A stretch of DNA of 64,000 bases from Novosphingobium percolationis (GTDB taxonomy: Bacteria; Pseudomonadota; Alphaproteobacteria; Sphingomonadales; Sphingomonadaceae), in contig NZ_JAILYM010000002.1 of assembly GCF_020179425.1 (NCBI RefSeq), positions 744,001 to 808,000 on the forward strand, read 5' to 3'. Shown here piece by piece: positions 1 to 8,319 of this stretch (positions within the stretch are counted from its first letter, which is position 1; the number at the start of each line of letters is the position of its first letter). The notes under the pieces are model-generated. The model ran no database searches. It was not told the DNA's origin and was given only the letters and a program-made list of their open reading frames with translations. The position numbers and the translations under genes were made by a program.

Positions 1-1
1 G

Positions 2-43
2 GTGGGGATTGCGCTCGCCCGGCAGGAGGCGGGCGCGCCCTGA
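2..43 (+). CDS. C-terminal tail of an upstream gene, probably N-acetylmuramoyl-L-alanine amidase
   Basis: The first 42 bases read open in one frame (ending VGIALARQEAGAP) and stop with TGA at 41-43, about 57 bases before the PBP1A start. The tail is too short to identify on its own. In many alphaproteobacteria an AmiC-type amidase lies directly upstream of the PBP1A gene and prfB, and that order continues here, so the amidase is an inference from synteny. Confidence 0.35.
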   Translation: MGIALARQEAGAP

Positions 44-100
44 CCCCTCGCGAATGGGCCACTGGCCTAGCAGGGAAGCGGCGTGCTAGAGGGCGCGACG

Positions 101-2641
101 ATGGCTGATGATTTGCCCCAGAACGAGCCCGGCGCGCAGCGCTTCCGTATCCGTCGCGGCGCCGCAGGGCTGCTGGAGTCCGATCTTGTCGGCAGGGCGC
201 GGCAGGCGTGGTCGACGAACAAGTGGGTGCGGCGCGCGGGCTATGCGTTGCTGGCGTTCCTGGTGCTCTATGCGATCGTGTGGGTGACGGTGATCCGCAC
301 GCTGCCGTCCGCCGACAAGCTGCTGACCTACCAGCCGCCGCTGCCGACGATGGTGCGCGGCAACGATGGCGAGATCGTGTCGAGTTATGCGCGTGAACGC
401 CGCGTGCAGCTGCGCTTCGTCGATTTTCCCGAGCCGCTGATCAACGCGTTCCTCTCGGCCGAGGACAAGACCTTCTGGACCCACGGCGGGATCGACTACC
501 TCGGCTTTGCGGGCGCGGTGGTCGATTATGCGACGAAGTACGGGTCCGGCCAGCGCGCCAAGGGTGGGTCCACCATCACGCAGCAGGTGGCCAAGAACAT
601 CCTTGTCGGCGACGAATATTCGGTCAGCCGCAAGCTCAAGGAAATCCTGCTGGCGCGCAAGATCGAGGGCGTGCTGAGCAAGCAGCAGATCCTTGAGCTT
701 TATCTCAACGAGATCCCGCTGGGGCGCCAGAGCTTCGGCGTGCAGGCGGCGGCGCGCGCCTATTTCGACAAGGACGTGGGCGACCTGAAGCTGCACGAGG
801 CGGCGTTCCTGGCGATCCTGCCCAAGGCGCCCGAGCGCTATGGCCGCAAGAAGTACGAGACGCAGGCGCTCACGCGGCGCAACTGGGTGCTCGACCAGAT
901 GGTCAAGAACGGCTGGGCGACGCGTGCGCAGGCCGACGAGGCCAAGGCGCAGCCGCTGGGCCTCGTCCAGCGCCGCGCCGAGAACTATACGGCGGATGCC
1001 GGGTACTTCCTTGAAGAAGTGCGGCGCCAGCTGATCGACAAGTTCGGCGAGAACGCCGACAACGGGCCGAACAGCGTCTATGCGGGCGGACTGTGGGTGC
1101 GCACTTCGCTCGACACGCAGTTGCAGAAGGCGGCGCAATCGTCGCTGCGCACCGGGCTGCTGCGCTATTCGGCGGGGCGCGCGTGGAGCGGGCCGATCGC
1201 GACGATCAATGTCGACGACAACTGGCAGGGCGAACTCGTCGCCAGCAATATCTCGATCAACTACCAGGACTGGCGCATCGGCGTGGTGCTGAAGGGCGGC
1301 GGCGGGAACGGCACGATCGGGTTCGCCGATGGTTCGACCGGGCCGCTGTGGGGCGTGTCCGACGCGATGAAGCCGGGCCACGTGATCGCGGTCGCGCCTT
1401 CGGGTGGCGGCTGGACGGTGCGCGTGGTTCCGGAAGTTTCGGGCGGCATGGTGGTGGAAGACCCGCAAAGCGGGCGCGTGCTGGCGATGCAGGGCGGTTT
1501 CGATTCCCGATTGGGTTCGTTCAACCGCGCGACGCAGGCCAACCGTCAGCCGGGCTCCACGATCAAGCCCTTCGTCTATGCGACGGCGCTCGACAACGGG
1601 ATGACGCCGGCCTCGCCGGTGCTGGATGGCACGTTCTGCGTCTATCAGGGCGCGGCGCTGGGGCAGAAGTGCTTCCGCAACTTCGACATGCGCGGGGCAG
1701 GCGGCACGCATACCATGCGCTGGGGGCTGGAACAGTCGCGCAACCTGATGACGGTGCGCATCGCCAACGACACCGGCATGGACAAGGTGGTCCGCACGAT
1801 CAAGAACGTGGGGATCGGCGATTACCAGCCGTTCCTCTCCATGGCGCTGGGCGCGGGCGACACCACGGTGGCGCGCATGGTCAACGCCTATGCCGCGCTC
1901 GCCAACCATGGCCGTCAGCACGAACAGACGCTGGTCGACTACGTGCAGGACCGCAACGGCAAGGTGGTGTGGAAGGCCGACAACCGCGATTGTGCGGGGT
2001 GCAACATGCCGCGCTGGGATGGCAAGCCGATGCCGCGCTTCAAGCCGCTGGGCAAGCAGGTGATGGACCCGCGCACCGCGTACCAGGTGGTCCACATGCT
2101 GGAAGGCGTGGTGGTGCGCGGCACCGCCGAAGTGCTGGCCGACCTGAAACTGCCGCTGTTCGGCAAGACCGGCACCACCAGCGGCCCGACCAATGTGTGG
2201 TTCTGCGGCGGTTCGCCCGACATCATTGCCGGGATCTACATGGGCTATGACGCGCCGCGCAGCCTTGGCGGCTATGCGCAGGGCGGGCGGATCGCCGCGC
2301 CGATCTTCAAGCAGTTCGTGCTGGAAACGCGTGGCCGCTGGTCGGACACGCCGTTCACGGTTCCCGCCGGTATCCGCATGGTCAAGGTCGACCGCGTATC
2401 GGGCAAGCGCGTGTTCGCCGGCGTGCCGCAGGACGACGAGCGCAAGGCGAGCGTGATCTGGGAAGCCTTCAAGCCCGATACCGAGCCCAAGCGCACCGTG
2501 CGCGCCGAGGAAATGACCGCCAAGGAAGCGGTTATCGAGGCCCTGAAGCGCGCCCGCGCGGCACGCGGCCTGCCGCCGCCGAGCGACGAGGGCGGCAGCG
2601 TGGAAGGCGACTTCGTGGAGGAACAGGGCGGCATCTACTGA
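101..2641 (+). CDS. mrcA: Penicillin-binding protein 1A (bifunctional transglycosylase/transpeptidase)
   Basis: Class A PBP that polymerises glycan strands from lipid II and cross-links peptides in the periplasm. A short cytoplasmic N-terminus is followed by one membrane anchor (about residues 45-65). The GT51 domain shows EDKTFWTHGG and GGSTITQQVAKN. The transpeptidase domain shows the nucleophile motif STIK (serine about residue 486), SRN, and KTGTTSGPTN (lysine about residue 689). At 846 residues it has the usual family length. The ATG at 101 is preferred over the in-frame GTG at 83 because AGAGGG at 88-93 is a well-spaced ribosome site. It lies between a probable amidase tail and, after a peroxiredoxin gene, prfB. 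Confidence 0.95.
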   Translation: MADDLPQNEPGAQRFRIRRGAAGLLESDLVGRARQAWSTNKWVRRAGYALLAFLVLYAIVWVTVIRTLPSADKLLTYQPPLPTMVRGNDGEIVSSYARERRVQLRFVDFPEPLINAFLSAEDKTFWTHGGIDYLGFAGAVVDYATKYGSGQRAKGGSTITQQVAKNILVGDEYSVSRKLKEILLARKIEGVLSKQQILELYLNEIPLGRQSFGVQAAARAYFDKDVGDLKLHEAAFLAILPKAPERYGRKKYETQALTRRNWVLDQMVKNGWATRAQADEAKAQPLGLVQRRAENYTADAGYFLEEVRRQLIDKFGENADNGPNSVYAGGLWVRTSLDTQLQKAAQSSLRTGLLRYSAGRAWSGPIATINVDDNWQGELVASNISINYQDWRIGVVLKGGGGNGTIGFADGSTGPLWGVSDAMKPGHVIAVAPSGGGWTVRVVPEVSGGMVVEDPQSGRVLAMQGGFDSRLGSFNRATQANRQPGSTIKPFVYATALDNGMTPASPVLDGTFCVYQGAALGQKCFRNFDMRGAGGTHTMRWGLEQSRNLMTVRIANDTGMDKVVRTIKNVGIGDYQPFLSMALGAGDTTVARMVNAYAALANHGRQHEQTLVDYVQDRNGKVVWKADNRDCAGCNMPRWDGKPMPRFKPLGKQVMDPRTAYQVVHMLEGVVVRGTAEVLADLKLPLFGKTGTTSGPTNVWFCGGSPDIIAGIYMGYDAPRSLGGYAQGGRIAAPIFKQFVLETRGRWSDTPFTVPAGIRMVKVDRVSGKRVFAGVPQDDERKASVIWEAFKPDTEPKRTVRAEEMTAKEAVIEALKRARAARGLPPPSDEGGSVEGDFVEEQGGIY

Positions 2642-2727
2642 TCGCCGCCCCCCCCAAAGGGCAGTTGGCGGGCACCGGCTCTGCGCGGGGGTTGAGCGGG
2701 GGTGGGGCTGTGATAGTCTCCTGCCCC

Positions 2728-3273
2728 ATGACCCGCACGATCCTTGCCTCCGCGACAGCGTTCGTCCTTATGGCCTCTCCCTCGGCCCATGCTCAACTGG
2801 CGCAAGGGGCCTTGGCCCCCGACTTCACCGCGCAAGGCGCGCTGAAGGGCAAGCCCTTCGCCTTCAACCTCAAGCATGCGCTGAAGAAGGGGCCGGTGGT
2901 GCTCTACTTCTATCCCAAGGCGTTCACGCAAGGCTGCACGCTGGAAGCGCACGCCTTTGCCGAAGCAAGCGGCGCATTCCACAAGGCGGGCGCGCAAGTG
3001 GTGGGCATGTCGAACGACGACCTGCCGTCGCTGCTGCGCTTTTCAACCGAGGCCTGCCGCGACAAGTTTGCCGTGGCCGCCGCGACGCCGCCGGTGATCG
3101 CGGCCTATGACGTGGACCTGAAGCAGAACGGCGTTTCTACCGGGCTGACCACGCGCACCAGCTATGTGATCGGGCGCGACGGCAAGGTGGTGCTGGTCCA
3201 TTCGGACATGAACTATCGCGACCACGTGAAGCTGACGCTGGCGGCGGTGGAGAAGCTGAAGGCGCGGCGCTGA
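2728..3273 (+). CDS. Secreted peroxiredoxin (AhpC/TSA, BCP-like)
   Basis: Thiol peroxidase of the AhpC/TSA thioredoxin-fold family that reduces peroxides. The start at 2728 gives a Sec signal peptide (MTRTILASATAFVLMASPSA, then HA before the likely cleavage site), so the enzyme probably acts in the periplasm. The peroxidatic site is YPKAFTQGCTLEA, which fits PxxxTxxC. A second cysteine in STEACRDKF about 38 residues later could be the resolving cysteine. At 181 residues it is slightly longer than cytoplasmic BCP because of the leader. An in-frame GTG upstream at 2665 would add an unlikely Gly-rich stretch. The physiological electron donor cannot be told from the sequence. Confidence 0.85.
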   Translation: MTRTILASATAFVLMASPSAHAQLAQGALAPDFTAQGALKGKPFAFNLKHALKKGPVVLYFYPKAFTQGCTLEAHAFAEASGAFHKAGAQVVGMSNDDLPSLLRFSTEACRDKFAVAAATPPVIAAYDVDLKQNGVSTGLTTRTSYVIGRDGKVVLVHSDMNYRDHVKLTLAAVEKLKARR

Positions 3274-3347
3274 GGGCGAGGGGCCCTTGATGCTTCCCAT
3301 TCGCGCTTCGTGAAAACGGGATGACATGATCTCTCCCCTCTCCTTCG

Positions 3348-3469
3348 TCGCCCCGTGCTTGACACGGGGCTGGGCTTTTCTCCCGGCCTACCGTTTGGCA
3401 TCGGGCACGGATGGGGGGGGGTGGAACCCGGAAGGAGGTTAGCCAAGCCCCGTGTCAAGCACGGGGCGA
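3348..3469 (+). repeat. Pair of inverted palindromic repeats (REPIN-like) in a 438-bp intergenic region
   Basis: The gene-free stretch 3274-3711 holds two copies of one palindrome in opposite orientation. Copy 1 has CCCCGTG (3351-3357), loop CTTGA, CACGGGG (3363-3369). Copy 2 has CCCCGTG (3448-3454), loop TCAAG, CACGGGG (3460-3466). The flanks are also reverse complements (GTCG...GCT versus AGC...CGAC), so each unit is about 25 bp. Two REP-like hairpins facing each other about 75 bp apart are the architecture called REPIN. I see no ORF with a convincing start or family in the rest of the stretch. Confidence 0.7.
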
Positions 3470-3711
3470 CGGGTTACTTGTTCGATGGGTTGTCCGCTCC
3501 CTATCCAGAAGTGGACGTTGGTGCAGGCATGGGCGAAGGTCGCATTTGTCGTCGTGTCCGGAACGGCGGCATTCCGACAAAAAACGGGCAAGGCCGTCTC
3601 CACGCCATGACGGGAGGGTGTGGCGAAGCAAGGCTGCCCCCCATCCGCCCTTTACTTGAAGCGCCACTGCGTTAGGGGGCGTGGTTTCGAATTCGACCGG
3701 AGTGCAAAGTC

Positions 3712-4839
3712 ATGCGTGCCGAAGGGCAGGCCCATATCGACCGCATCAACGCCGCGCTGGCGCTGGTGCGCAAGTTCCTCGACTGGGATCGCGCGGTGCG
3801 GCGGCTCGACGAGCTGAACGCGCGCGTGGAAGATCCCAAGCTGTGGGACGATCCCAAGAAGGCCGAGGAAGTGATGCGCGAGCGGCGCCGCCTTGAGGCC
3901 TCGATCGGCACGGTCAACGAGATCGGGCAGGAAATGGCCGACGCGATCGAGTTCATCGAGCTGGGCGAGATGGAAGGCGATGAAGCCACCATCGCCGATG
4001 GCATGGCGAGCCTTGCCGCGCTGGCCGCGCGGGCCGACAACGACAAGATCCAGGCGCTGCTGGCGGGCGAGGCCGATGCCAACAACGCCTTCCTCGAAGT
4101 CCACGCGGGCGCGGGCGGCACCGAAAGCCAGGACTGGGCCGAAATGCTGCAGCGCATGTACACGCGCTGGGCCGAGCGCCACGGCTACAAGGTCGAGCTG
4201 CTGGACTATCACGCGGGCGAAGCGGCCGGGATCAAGTCGGCCACGCTGCTGATCAAGGGCGAGAACGCCTATGGCTATGCCAAGACCGAAAGCGGCGTGC
4301 ACCGGCTGGTGCGCATCAGCCCCTATGACAGCTCGGCGCGGCGGCACACCTCGTTCAGCTCGGTCTGGGTCTATCCTGAAATCGACGACAACATCGATAT
4401 CGAGATCAATCCCGCCGACCTGAAGATCGACACCTATCGCGCATCGGGTGCAGGCGGGCAGCACGTGAACACCACCGATTCGGCGGTGCGCATCACCCAC
4501 GTGCCTTCGGGCATCATCGTGGCCAGCCAGATCGATCGTTCGCAGCACAAGAACCGCGCGACCGCGATGGGGATGCTGAAGGCGCGGCTCTACGAAGCCG
4601 AACTGGCCAAGCGTGAAGCCGCGGCGAGCGGCGAATATGCCGCCAAGACCGAGATCGGCTGGGGCCACCAGATCCGCTCGTACGTGCTGCAGCCGTACCA
4701 GCAGGTGAAGGATCTGCGCACGGGCGTGGTCTCGACCAACCCGACCGACGTGCTCGACGGCGCGCTCGATCCGTTCATGGCCGCCGCGCTTTCGCAGAAG
4801 GTCACGGGCGAAAAGGTCGACGTTTCGGACGACGACTGA
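3712..4839 (+). CDS. prfB: Peptide chain release factor 2
   Basis: Class I release factor that reads UGA and UAA and hydrolyses peptidyl-tRNA. The universal GGQ motif lies at residues 248-250 ([10 protein letters not shown]). The codon-recognition tripeptide, SPF in E. coli RF2, reads SPY at residues 203-205, in [16 protein letters not shown]; this variant is one I associate with alphaproteobacteria. The 375-residue frame is open from ATG 3712 with no internal UGA, so the autoregulatory +1 frameshift known from E. coli prfB is absent. A terminator-like hairpin follows the stop. Confidence 0.96.
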   Translation: MRAEGQAHIDRINAALALVRKFLDWDRAVRRLDELNARVEDPKLWDDPKKAEEVMRERRRLEASIGTVNEIGQEMADAIEFIELGEMEGDEATIADGMASLAALAARADNDKIQALLAGEADANNAFLEVHAGAGGTESQDWAEMLQRMYTRWAERHGYKVELLDYHAGEAAGIKSATLLIKGENAYGYAKTESGVHRLVRISPYDSSARRHTSFSSVWVYPEIDDNIDIEINPADLKIDTYRASGAGGQHVNTTDSAVRITHVPSGIIVASQIDRSQHKNRATAMGMLKARLYEAELAKREAAASGEYAAKTEIGWGHQIRSYVLQPYQQVKDLRTGVVSTNPTDVLDGALDPFMAAALSQKVTGEKVDVSDDD

Positions 4840-4852
4840 CAGTTCGATCAGG

Positions 4853-4876
4853 GCTGCCGCAATTGTGGCAGCTTTT
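4853..4876 (+). terminator. Rho-independent terminator after prfB
   Basis: GCTGCC and GGCAGC form a stem around a central CAATTG and are followed by TTTT, 14 bases after the prfB stop. Confidence 0.75.
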
Positions 4877-5014
4877 CGGCAAAGTGCGCGCCACGCTCTT
4901 TCGTTTGCGCGCAATTGCTTCTAAGCGGCAGAGGTCGGGGAGCCTCGCCGCAGCGAAGCTTGATGCACCTGTTCCGCCGGACCCGGCGCGGCGGTGCGGG
5001 GTTGAAAGAGTGCT

Positions 5015-6424
5015 ATGTCTGTTTTCAAGGGTTTGAAGCCGATCAACTACGGCGGCCGCGAAGTCTGGCCGCTGGTGGAAGGTGGCAAGGGCGTCGCTGC
5101 GACGAACCACATGAGCTCCGGCGCATGGGCGGCAGCGGGCGGCATCGGCACGGTCAGCGCGGTGAATGCCGACAGCTATGACGCCGAAGGCAAGATCATT
5201 CCCCAAATATATGAGCAGCTTACCCGCAAGGAGCGCCACGAACAGCTGATCCGCTACGCCATCGACGGCGCGGTGGAGCAGGTGAAGCGCGCGCACGACA
5301 TTGCCGGCGGCAAGGGTGCCATCAACATCAACGTGCTGTGGGAAATGGGCGGTGCCCAGCCCGTGCTCGAAGGCGTGCTGGAACAGACCCGCGGCCTCGT
5401 TACCGGCGTCACCTGCGGCGCGGGGATGCCCTACAAGCTGTCGGAAATCGCGCAGCGCTTCAATGTCCATTACCTGCCGATCGTGTCGTCGGGCCGGGCC
5501 TTCCGCGCGCTGTGGAAGCGCGCCTACAGCAAGGTGCCGCAGCTGCTGGGCGCGGTGGTCTATGAAGATCCGTGGTTGGCGGGCGGGCACAACGGCCTGT
5601 CGAACGCCGAAGACCCCAAGAAGCCTGAAGATCCCTATCCGCGCGTCAAGGCCTTGCGCGACGTGATGCGCGCCGAGGGCGTTGCCGACGACGTGCCGAT
5701 CGTGATGGCGGGCGGCGTGTGGTTCCTGCGCGAATGGAACGACTGGATCGACAACCCCGAACTGGGCGCGATCGCCTTCCAGTTCGGCACGCGGCCGCTG
5801 CTGACGCAGGAAAGCCCGATCCCGCAGGGGTGGAAGGACCACCTGCGCACGCTGGAGCCGGGCGACGTGCTGCTCCACCGCTTCTCGCCCACGGGGTTCT
5901 ATTCCTCGGCGGTGCGCAATCCGTTCCTGCGCAGCCTTGAGGCCCGCTCGGAACGCCAGATTCCCTATTCCAAGGTCGCCGCGGGCGAGCACACGGTGCA
6001 GCTCGATGTCGGCGTGAAGGGCAAGAACTTCTGGGTGACGCCCGCCGACCTCGGCCGCGCGCGCGCCTGGCATGGCGCGGGTTTCACCGACGCGCTGCGC
6101 ACGCCTGACGACACGATCGTGTTCGTCACGCCCGCCGAGCGCGAGGAGATCCGCAAGGACCAGGCCGACTGCATGGGCTGCCTGTCGCACTGCGGGTTCT
6201 CGTCGTGGAAGGATCACGACGACTACACCACCGGGCGGCTGGCCGATCCGCGCAGCTTCTGCATCCAGAAGACCTTGCAGGACATCGCGCATGGCGGTCC
6301 GATCGACGAAAACCTGATGTTCGCGGGCCACGCGGCCTATCGTTTCAAGCAGGACCCGTTCTATTCCAACGGCTTCACGCCGACGGTGAAGGAACTGGTG
6401 GATCGCATCCTGACCGGCGATTGA
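5015..6424 (+). CDS. Nitronate monooxygenase-like flavoprotein (2-nitropropane dioxygenase family)
   Basis: FMN-dependent TIM-barrel oxidoreductase of the NAD(P)H-dependent flavin oxidoreductase/nitronate monooxygenase family. Family signatures are the glycine-rich GVTCGAGMPYKL segment, the VAGIVSSGRAF-like strand (here LPIVSSGRAF), and MAGGVWFLREW followed by AIAFQFGTRPLLTQES. At 469 residues it is longer than the classical 320-350-residue enzymes. The extra C-terminal part carries a cysteine cluster (DCMGCLSHCGF, about residues 387-397) that could bind metal or form disulfides. Its natural substrate cannot be told. It is monocistronic, between prfB and the Rieske oxygenase gene. Confidence 0.85.
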   Translation: MSVFKGLKPINYGGREVWPLVEGGKGVAATNHMSSGAWAAAGGIGTVSAVNADSYDAEGKIIPQIYEQLTRKERHEQLIRYAIDGAVEQVKRAHDIAGGKGAININVLWEMGGAQPVLEGVLEQTRGLVTGVTCGAGMPYKLSEIAQRFNVHYLPIVSSGRAFRALWKRAYSKVPQLLGAVVYEDPWLAGGHNGLSNAEDPKKPEDPYPRVKALRDVMRAEGVADDVPIVMAGGVWFLREWNDWIDNPELGAIAFQFGTRPLLTQESPIPQGWKDHLRTLEPGDVLLHRFSPTGFYSSAVRNPFLRSLEARSERQIPYSKVAAGEHTVQLDVGVKGKNFWVTPADLGRARAWHGAGFTDALRTPDDTIVFVTPAEREEIRKDQADCMGCLSHCGFSSWKDHDDYTTGRLADPRSFCIQKTLQDIAHGGPIDENLMFAGHAAYRFKQDPFYSNGFTPTVKELVDRILTGD

Positions 6425-6453
6425 GCGATCGGGCGGGCTGCGGCCCGCGCCGG

Positions 6454-6480
6454 TTGACAAGAATGGTCATTCTATTTTAG
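6454..6480 (+). promoter_or_regulatory. Candidate promoter/operator before the Rieske oxygenase gene
   Basis: TTGACA at 6454-6459 resembles a -35 box. It runs directly into a palindrome AGAATG-GT-CATTCT (6460-6473) and an AT-rich TATTTTAG. A perfect 6-bp inverted repeat just downstream of a -35-like hexamer is typical of a repressor operator, for example of the TetR or MarR family. The -10 box is not clear, and the element is about 205 bases before the start codon, so the transcript would have a long leader. Confidence 0.4.
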
Positions 6481-6685
6481 ACCGGCAATGCCTGCTTCGG
6501 CGGGCAAAGCCTGGTGACCGGCGCTGACGCTTCGTTGGCGCGCCGGTCTGGGATGACGCGATTTTCGCGTCAGCTGCAGGCCCCACGACTTTTGGGCGGG
6601 ACTGTCCCGCGTGTGGGTGCGGGCATGCAGCGTTCAACAACCATCAACCGCGTCGCCCGCTCCCCTGTCTGGAGGAGAATACGCG

Positions 6686-7684
6686 ATGCCAGCTTTTGTC
6701 CGCAACGCATGGTACATGGCAGCATGGGCCGATGAGGTGCCGCAAGGGGGCTTTCTGGCCCGCACGCTGCTGGATGAACCCTGGTTGATCCTGCAAGGCG
6801 GCGATGGACGCTGGGCAATGATGGCCGATCGCTGCCCGCACCGCTTCGTGCCGTTGAGCCGGGGGCGGCGCGTGGGAGATGGAGTTGCCTGCGGATACCA
6901 CGGGCTGACGTTCGGGATGGACGGGGCTTGCGTGTTCAATCCCTTCGGACGGGAGGTGCCGCCCGAGGCGCGGGTGGCGACGCTGCCGCTGGTGGAGCGC
7001 CACGGCGGGCTGTGGTTCTGGCCGGGCGATGCCGACCGCGCAGACCCTGCGACGATTCCCGACTTCGGTTTCATCGACGACGAGCGCGATTGCCGGGACT
7101 GGCTGCTGATGGACGTGGGCTACGAGCTGATCGCGGACAACCTGCTCGACCTGAGCCATGCCGAGTTCCTGCACGTAGAGACCTTCGGCGTGAACGGATC
7201 GCTGTTCGAATGCGGGCGGCAGACGGTCGAGACGGACGAGACCGGGGCGATCTGGAACAAGTGGGACATGGATGGCAGCCGCGCGCCCGACTGGTCGGTG
7301 CCCATGGTGGGCGAGGGCGCGCGGGTGGACCAGTGGCTGCACATCCGCTGGCACGCGCCCGCCTCGCTCGCGCTGTTCATCGGGCTGGCGCGCGAGGGAA
7401 CGGGGCGCGCCGACATGGTGGTGCCGCCGATGGCCAACCCGCACATCCTGACGCCGAAAAGCGCCACCGAGACGCACTATTTCTACACGCGCGGGCACGG
7501 CGAGGAAGCGGCGGCGATGGCGCGCAAGGTGTTCCTCGAAGAAGACGAACCGATGATCCGCGCGCAGCAGCAGGCGATGGCGGGCGAGGACTTCTGGGCC
7601 TTGCGGCCGGTGATCCTGCCTTCGGATGCCGCTGCGATCCGCGCGCGGCGCAAGCTGATGCAGATGCGGCGCGAGGAAGGGTAG
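6686..7684 (+). CDS. Rieske non-heme iron oxygenase, VanA-like
   Basis: Alpha-subunit-type aromatic oxygenase of the vanillate O-demethylase/dicamba monooxygenase group. The N-terminal Rieske [2Fe-2S] site is CPHR (about residue 48) and CGYHG (about residue 68). The mononuclear iron site is DNLLDLSHAEFLH, which fits D-x3-D-x2-H-x4-H. At 332 residues it has the normal length for the family. ATG 6686 is supported by GGAGGAG at 6671-6677. No VanB-type reductase lies next to it, so electrons must come from elsewhere. The substrate is probably a methoxylated or other aromatic acid; this is an inference. Its stop lies 4 bases from the convergent ccdB stop. Confidence 0.88.
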   Translation: MPAFVRNAWYMAAWADEVPQGGFLARTLLDEPWLILQGGDGRWAMMADRCPHRFVPLSRGRRVGDGVACGYHGLTFGMDGACVFNPFGREVPPEARVATLPLVERHGGLWFWPGDADRADPATIPDFGFIDDERDCRDWLLMDVGYELIADNLLDLSHAEFLHVETFGVNGSLFECGRQTVETDETGAIWNKWDMDGSRAPDWSVPMVGEGARVDQWLHIRWHAPASLALFIGLAREGTGRADMVVPPMANPHILTPKSATETHYFYTRGHGEEAAAMARKVFLEEDEPMIRAQQQAMAGEDFWALRPVILPSDAAAIRARRKLMQMRREEG

Positions 7685-7688
7685 GGCG

Positions 7689-7988
7689 TCAGAAGCCGAC
7701 GAGCAGCATGTCGAGCGCCGCCGCTATTTCATCCTGCCGATCGATGAGCGCGACGACGCGTTCGCCGAGTTCGCGCGATGGGACGGCGGCGGCGAGGTGG
7801 GTGGCCATGACGAAGCGCTGACCGTCGATTGCGAATATGGGATTGAGGCGCGCCATCGGCCTTGGCACATCGGCTTCGGGCAGGAGCGGCACGACGAAGC
7901 GGGTGGCCAGATCGCCGAGTAGATCGGCCTGGCAATCGAGCAGGAGCGGCCCGTTGCTGCGCGAGCGAAAAACGTCGAAGCGCGCCAC
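7689..7988 (-). CDS. ccdB: CcdB-family toxin
   Basis: At 99 residues it matches the length and overall pattern of CcdB, the DNA gyrase poison of type II toxin-antitoxin modules: MARFDVFR, LLLDCQADLL, RFVVPLLP, LNPIFAIDG, a conserved VPSRELGERV and a C-terminal LLVGF ending close to the WGI tail of the F-plasmid toxin. It lies 6 bases downstream of ccdA, the standard antitoxin-toxin order. Gyrase as target is family knowledge. Confidence 0.9.
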   Translation of the reverse strand: MARFDVFRSRSNGPLLLDCQADLLGDLATRFVVPLLPEADVPRPMARLNPIFAIDGQRFVMATHLAAAVPSRELGERVVALIDRQDEIAAALDMLLVGF

Positions 7989-7994
7989 TTGCGG

Positions 7995-8243
7995 TCAGAA
8001 CTGGCGGTGATGTGCCAGAGGAAGGGGCGCTTCGTCGGTCCAGGCGTTCCAGTCGGCGATGGCGGTCGCGTTTTCGACCTTCCACAGCCGCTCCCGCTCG
8101 GCTGCGATCTGGGCGGCGAGACCGGCCTCGCAAGCGCGCGAGATGTTGAGACCTAGCGCCTTCGCCTCGTTCACCAGGGCAGTGGCGAGCGATACGTTGG
8201 TCGGCTTGCGGCTGGCGTCGGGAAAATCGTGACGATGCTGCAT
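7995..8243 (-). CDS. ccdA: CcdA-family antitoxin
   Basis: 82-residue antitoxin. The N-terminal half (KPTNVSLATALVNEAKALGLNIS) fits the ribbon-helix-helix DNA-binding domain. The C-terminal half (ERERLWKVENATAIADWNAW) fits the toxin-binding tail of F CcdA. Start at 8243 is chosen because GGAG lies about 7 bases upstream; two other in-frame starts at 8273 and 8297 lie inside the palindromic upstream region. It is translated with ccdB and probably represses its own operon at the nested palindromes just upstream. Confidence 0.85.
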   Translation of the reverse strand: MQHRHDFPDASRKPTNVSLATALVNEAKALGLNISRACEAGLAAQIAAERERLWKVENATAIADWNAWTDEAPLPLAHHRQF

Positions 8244-8310
8244 CGGCAGGCTCCGGTTATGCGCAGGGATCATGCGCATGATCCTTGTTGGCGTCAACCG
8301 GAGCCTGCCG
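8244..8310 (-). promoter_or_regulatory. Nested palindromes between amtB and ccdA (candidate ccdAB operator or amtB terminator)
   Basis: A perfect 15-bp inverted repeat (CGGCAGGCTCCGGTT at 8244-8258; its complement at 8296-8310) encloses a perfect 18-bp palindrome GGATCATGCGCATGATCC at 8267-8284. The outer arm abuts the ccdA start codon and contains its Shine-Dalgarno, so a folded transcript would hide the ribosome site. The outer stem begins 10 bases after the amtB stop, so it could also end the amtB transcript. Confidence 0.6.
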
Positions 8311-8319
8311 GAGCAGGCC

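Noticed and set aside
86-2095. 669-residue open frame on the minus strand opposite PBP1A
   Set aside because: Arg/His/Ala-rich translation without motifs; a shadow of high-GC codon bias on a clearly real gene.
3712-3800. Programmed frameshift in prfB
   Set aside because: The frame is open from ATG 3712 with the normal RF2 N-terminus and no in-frame UGA.
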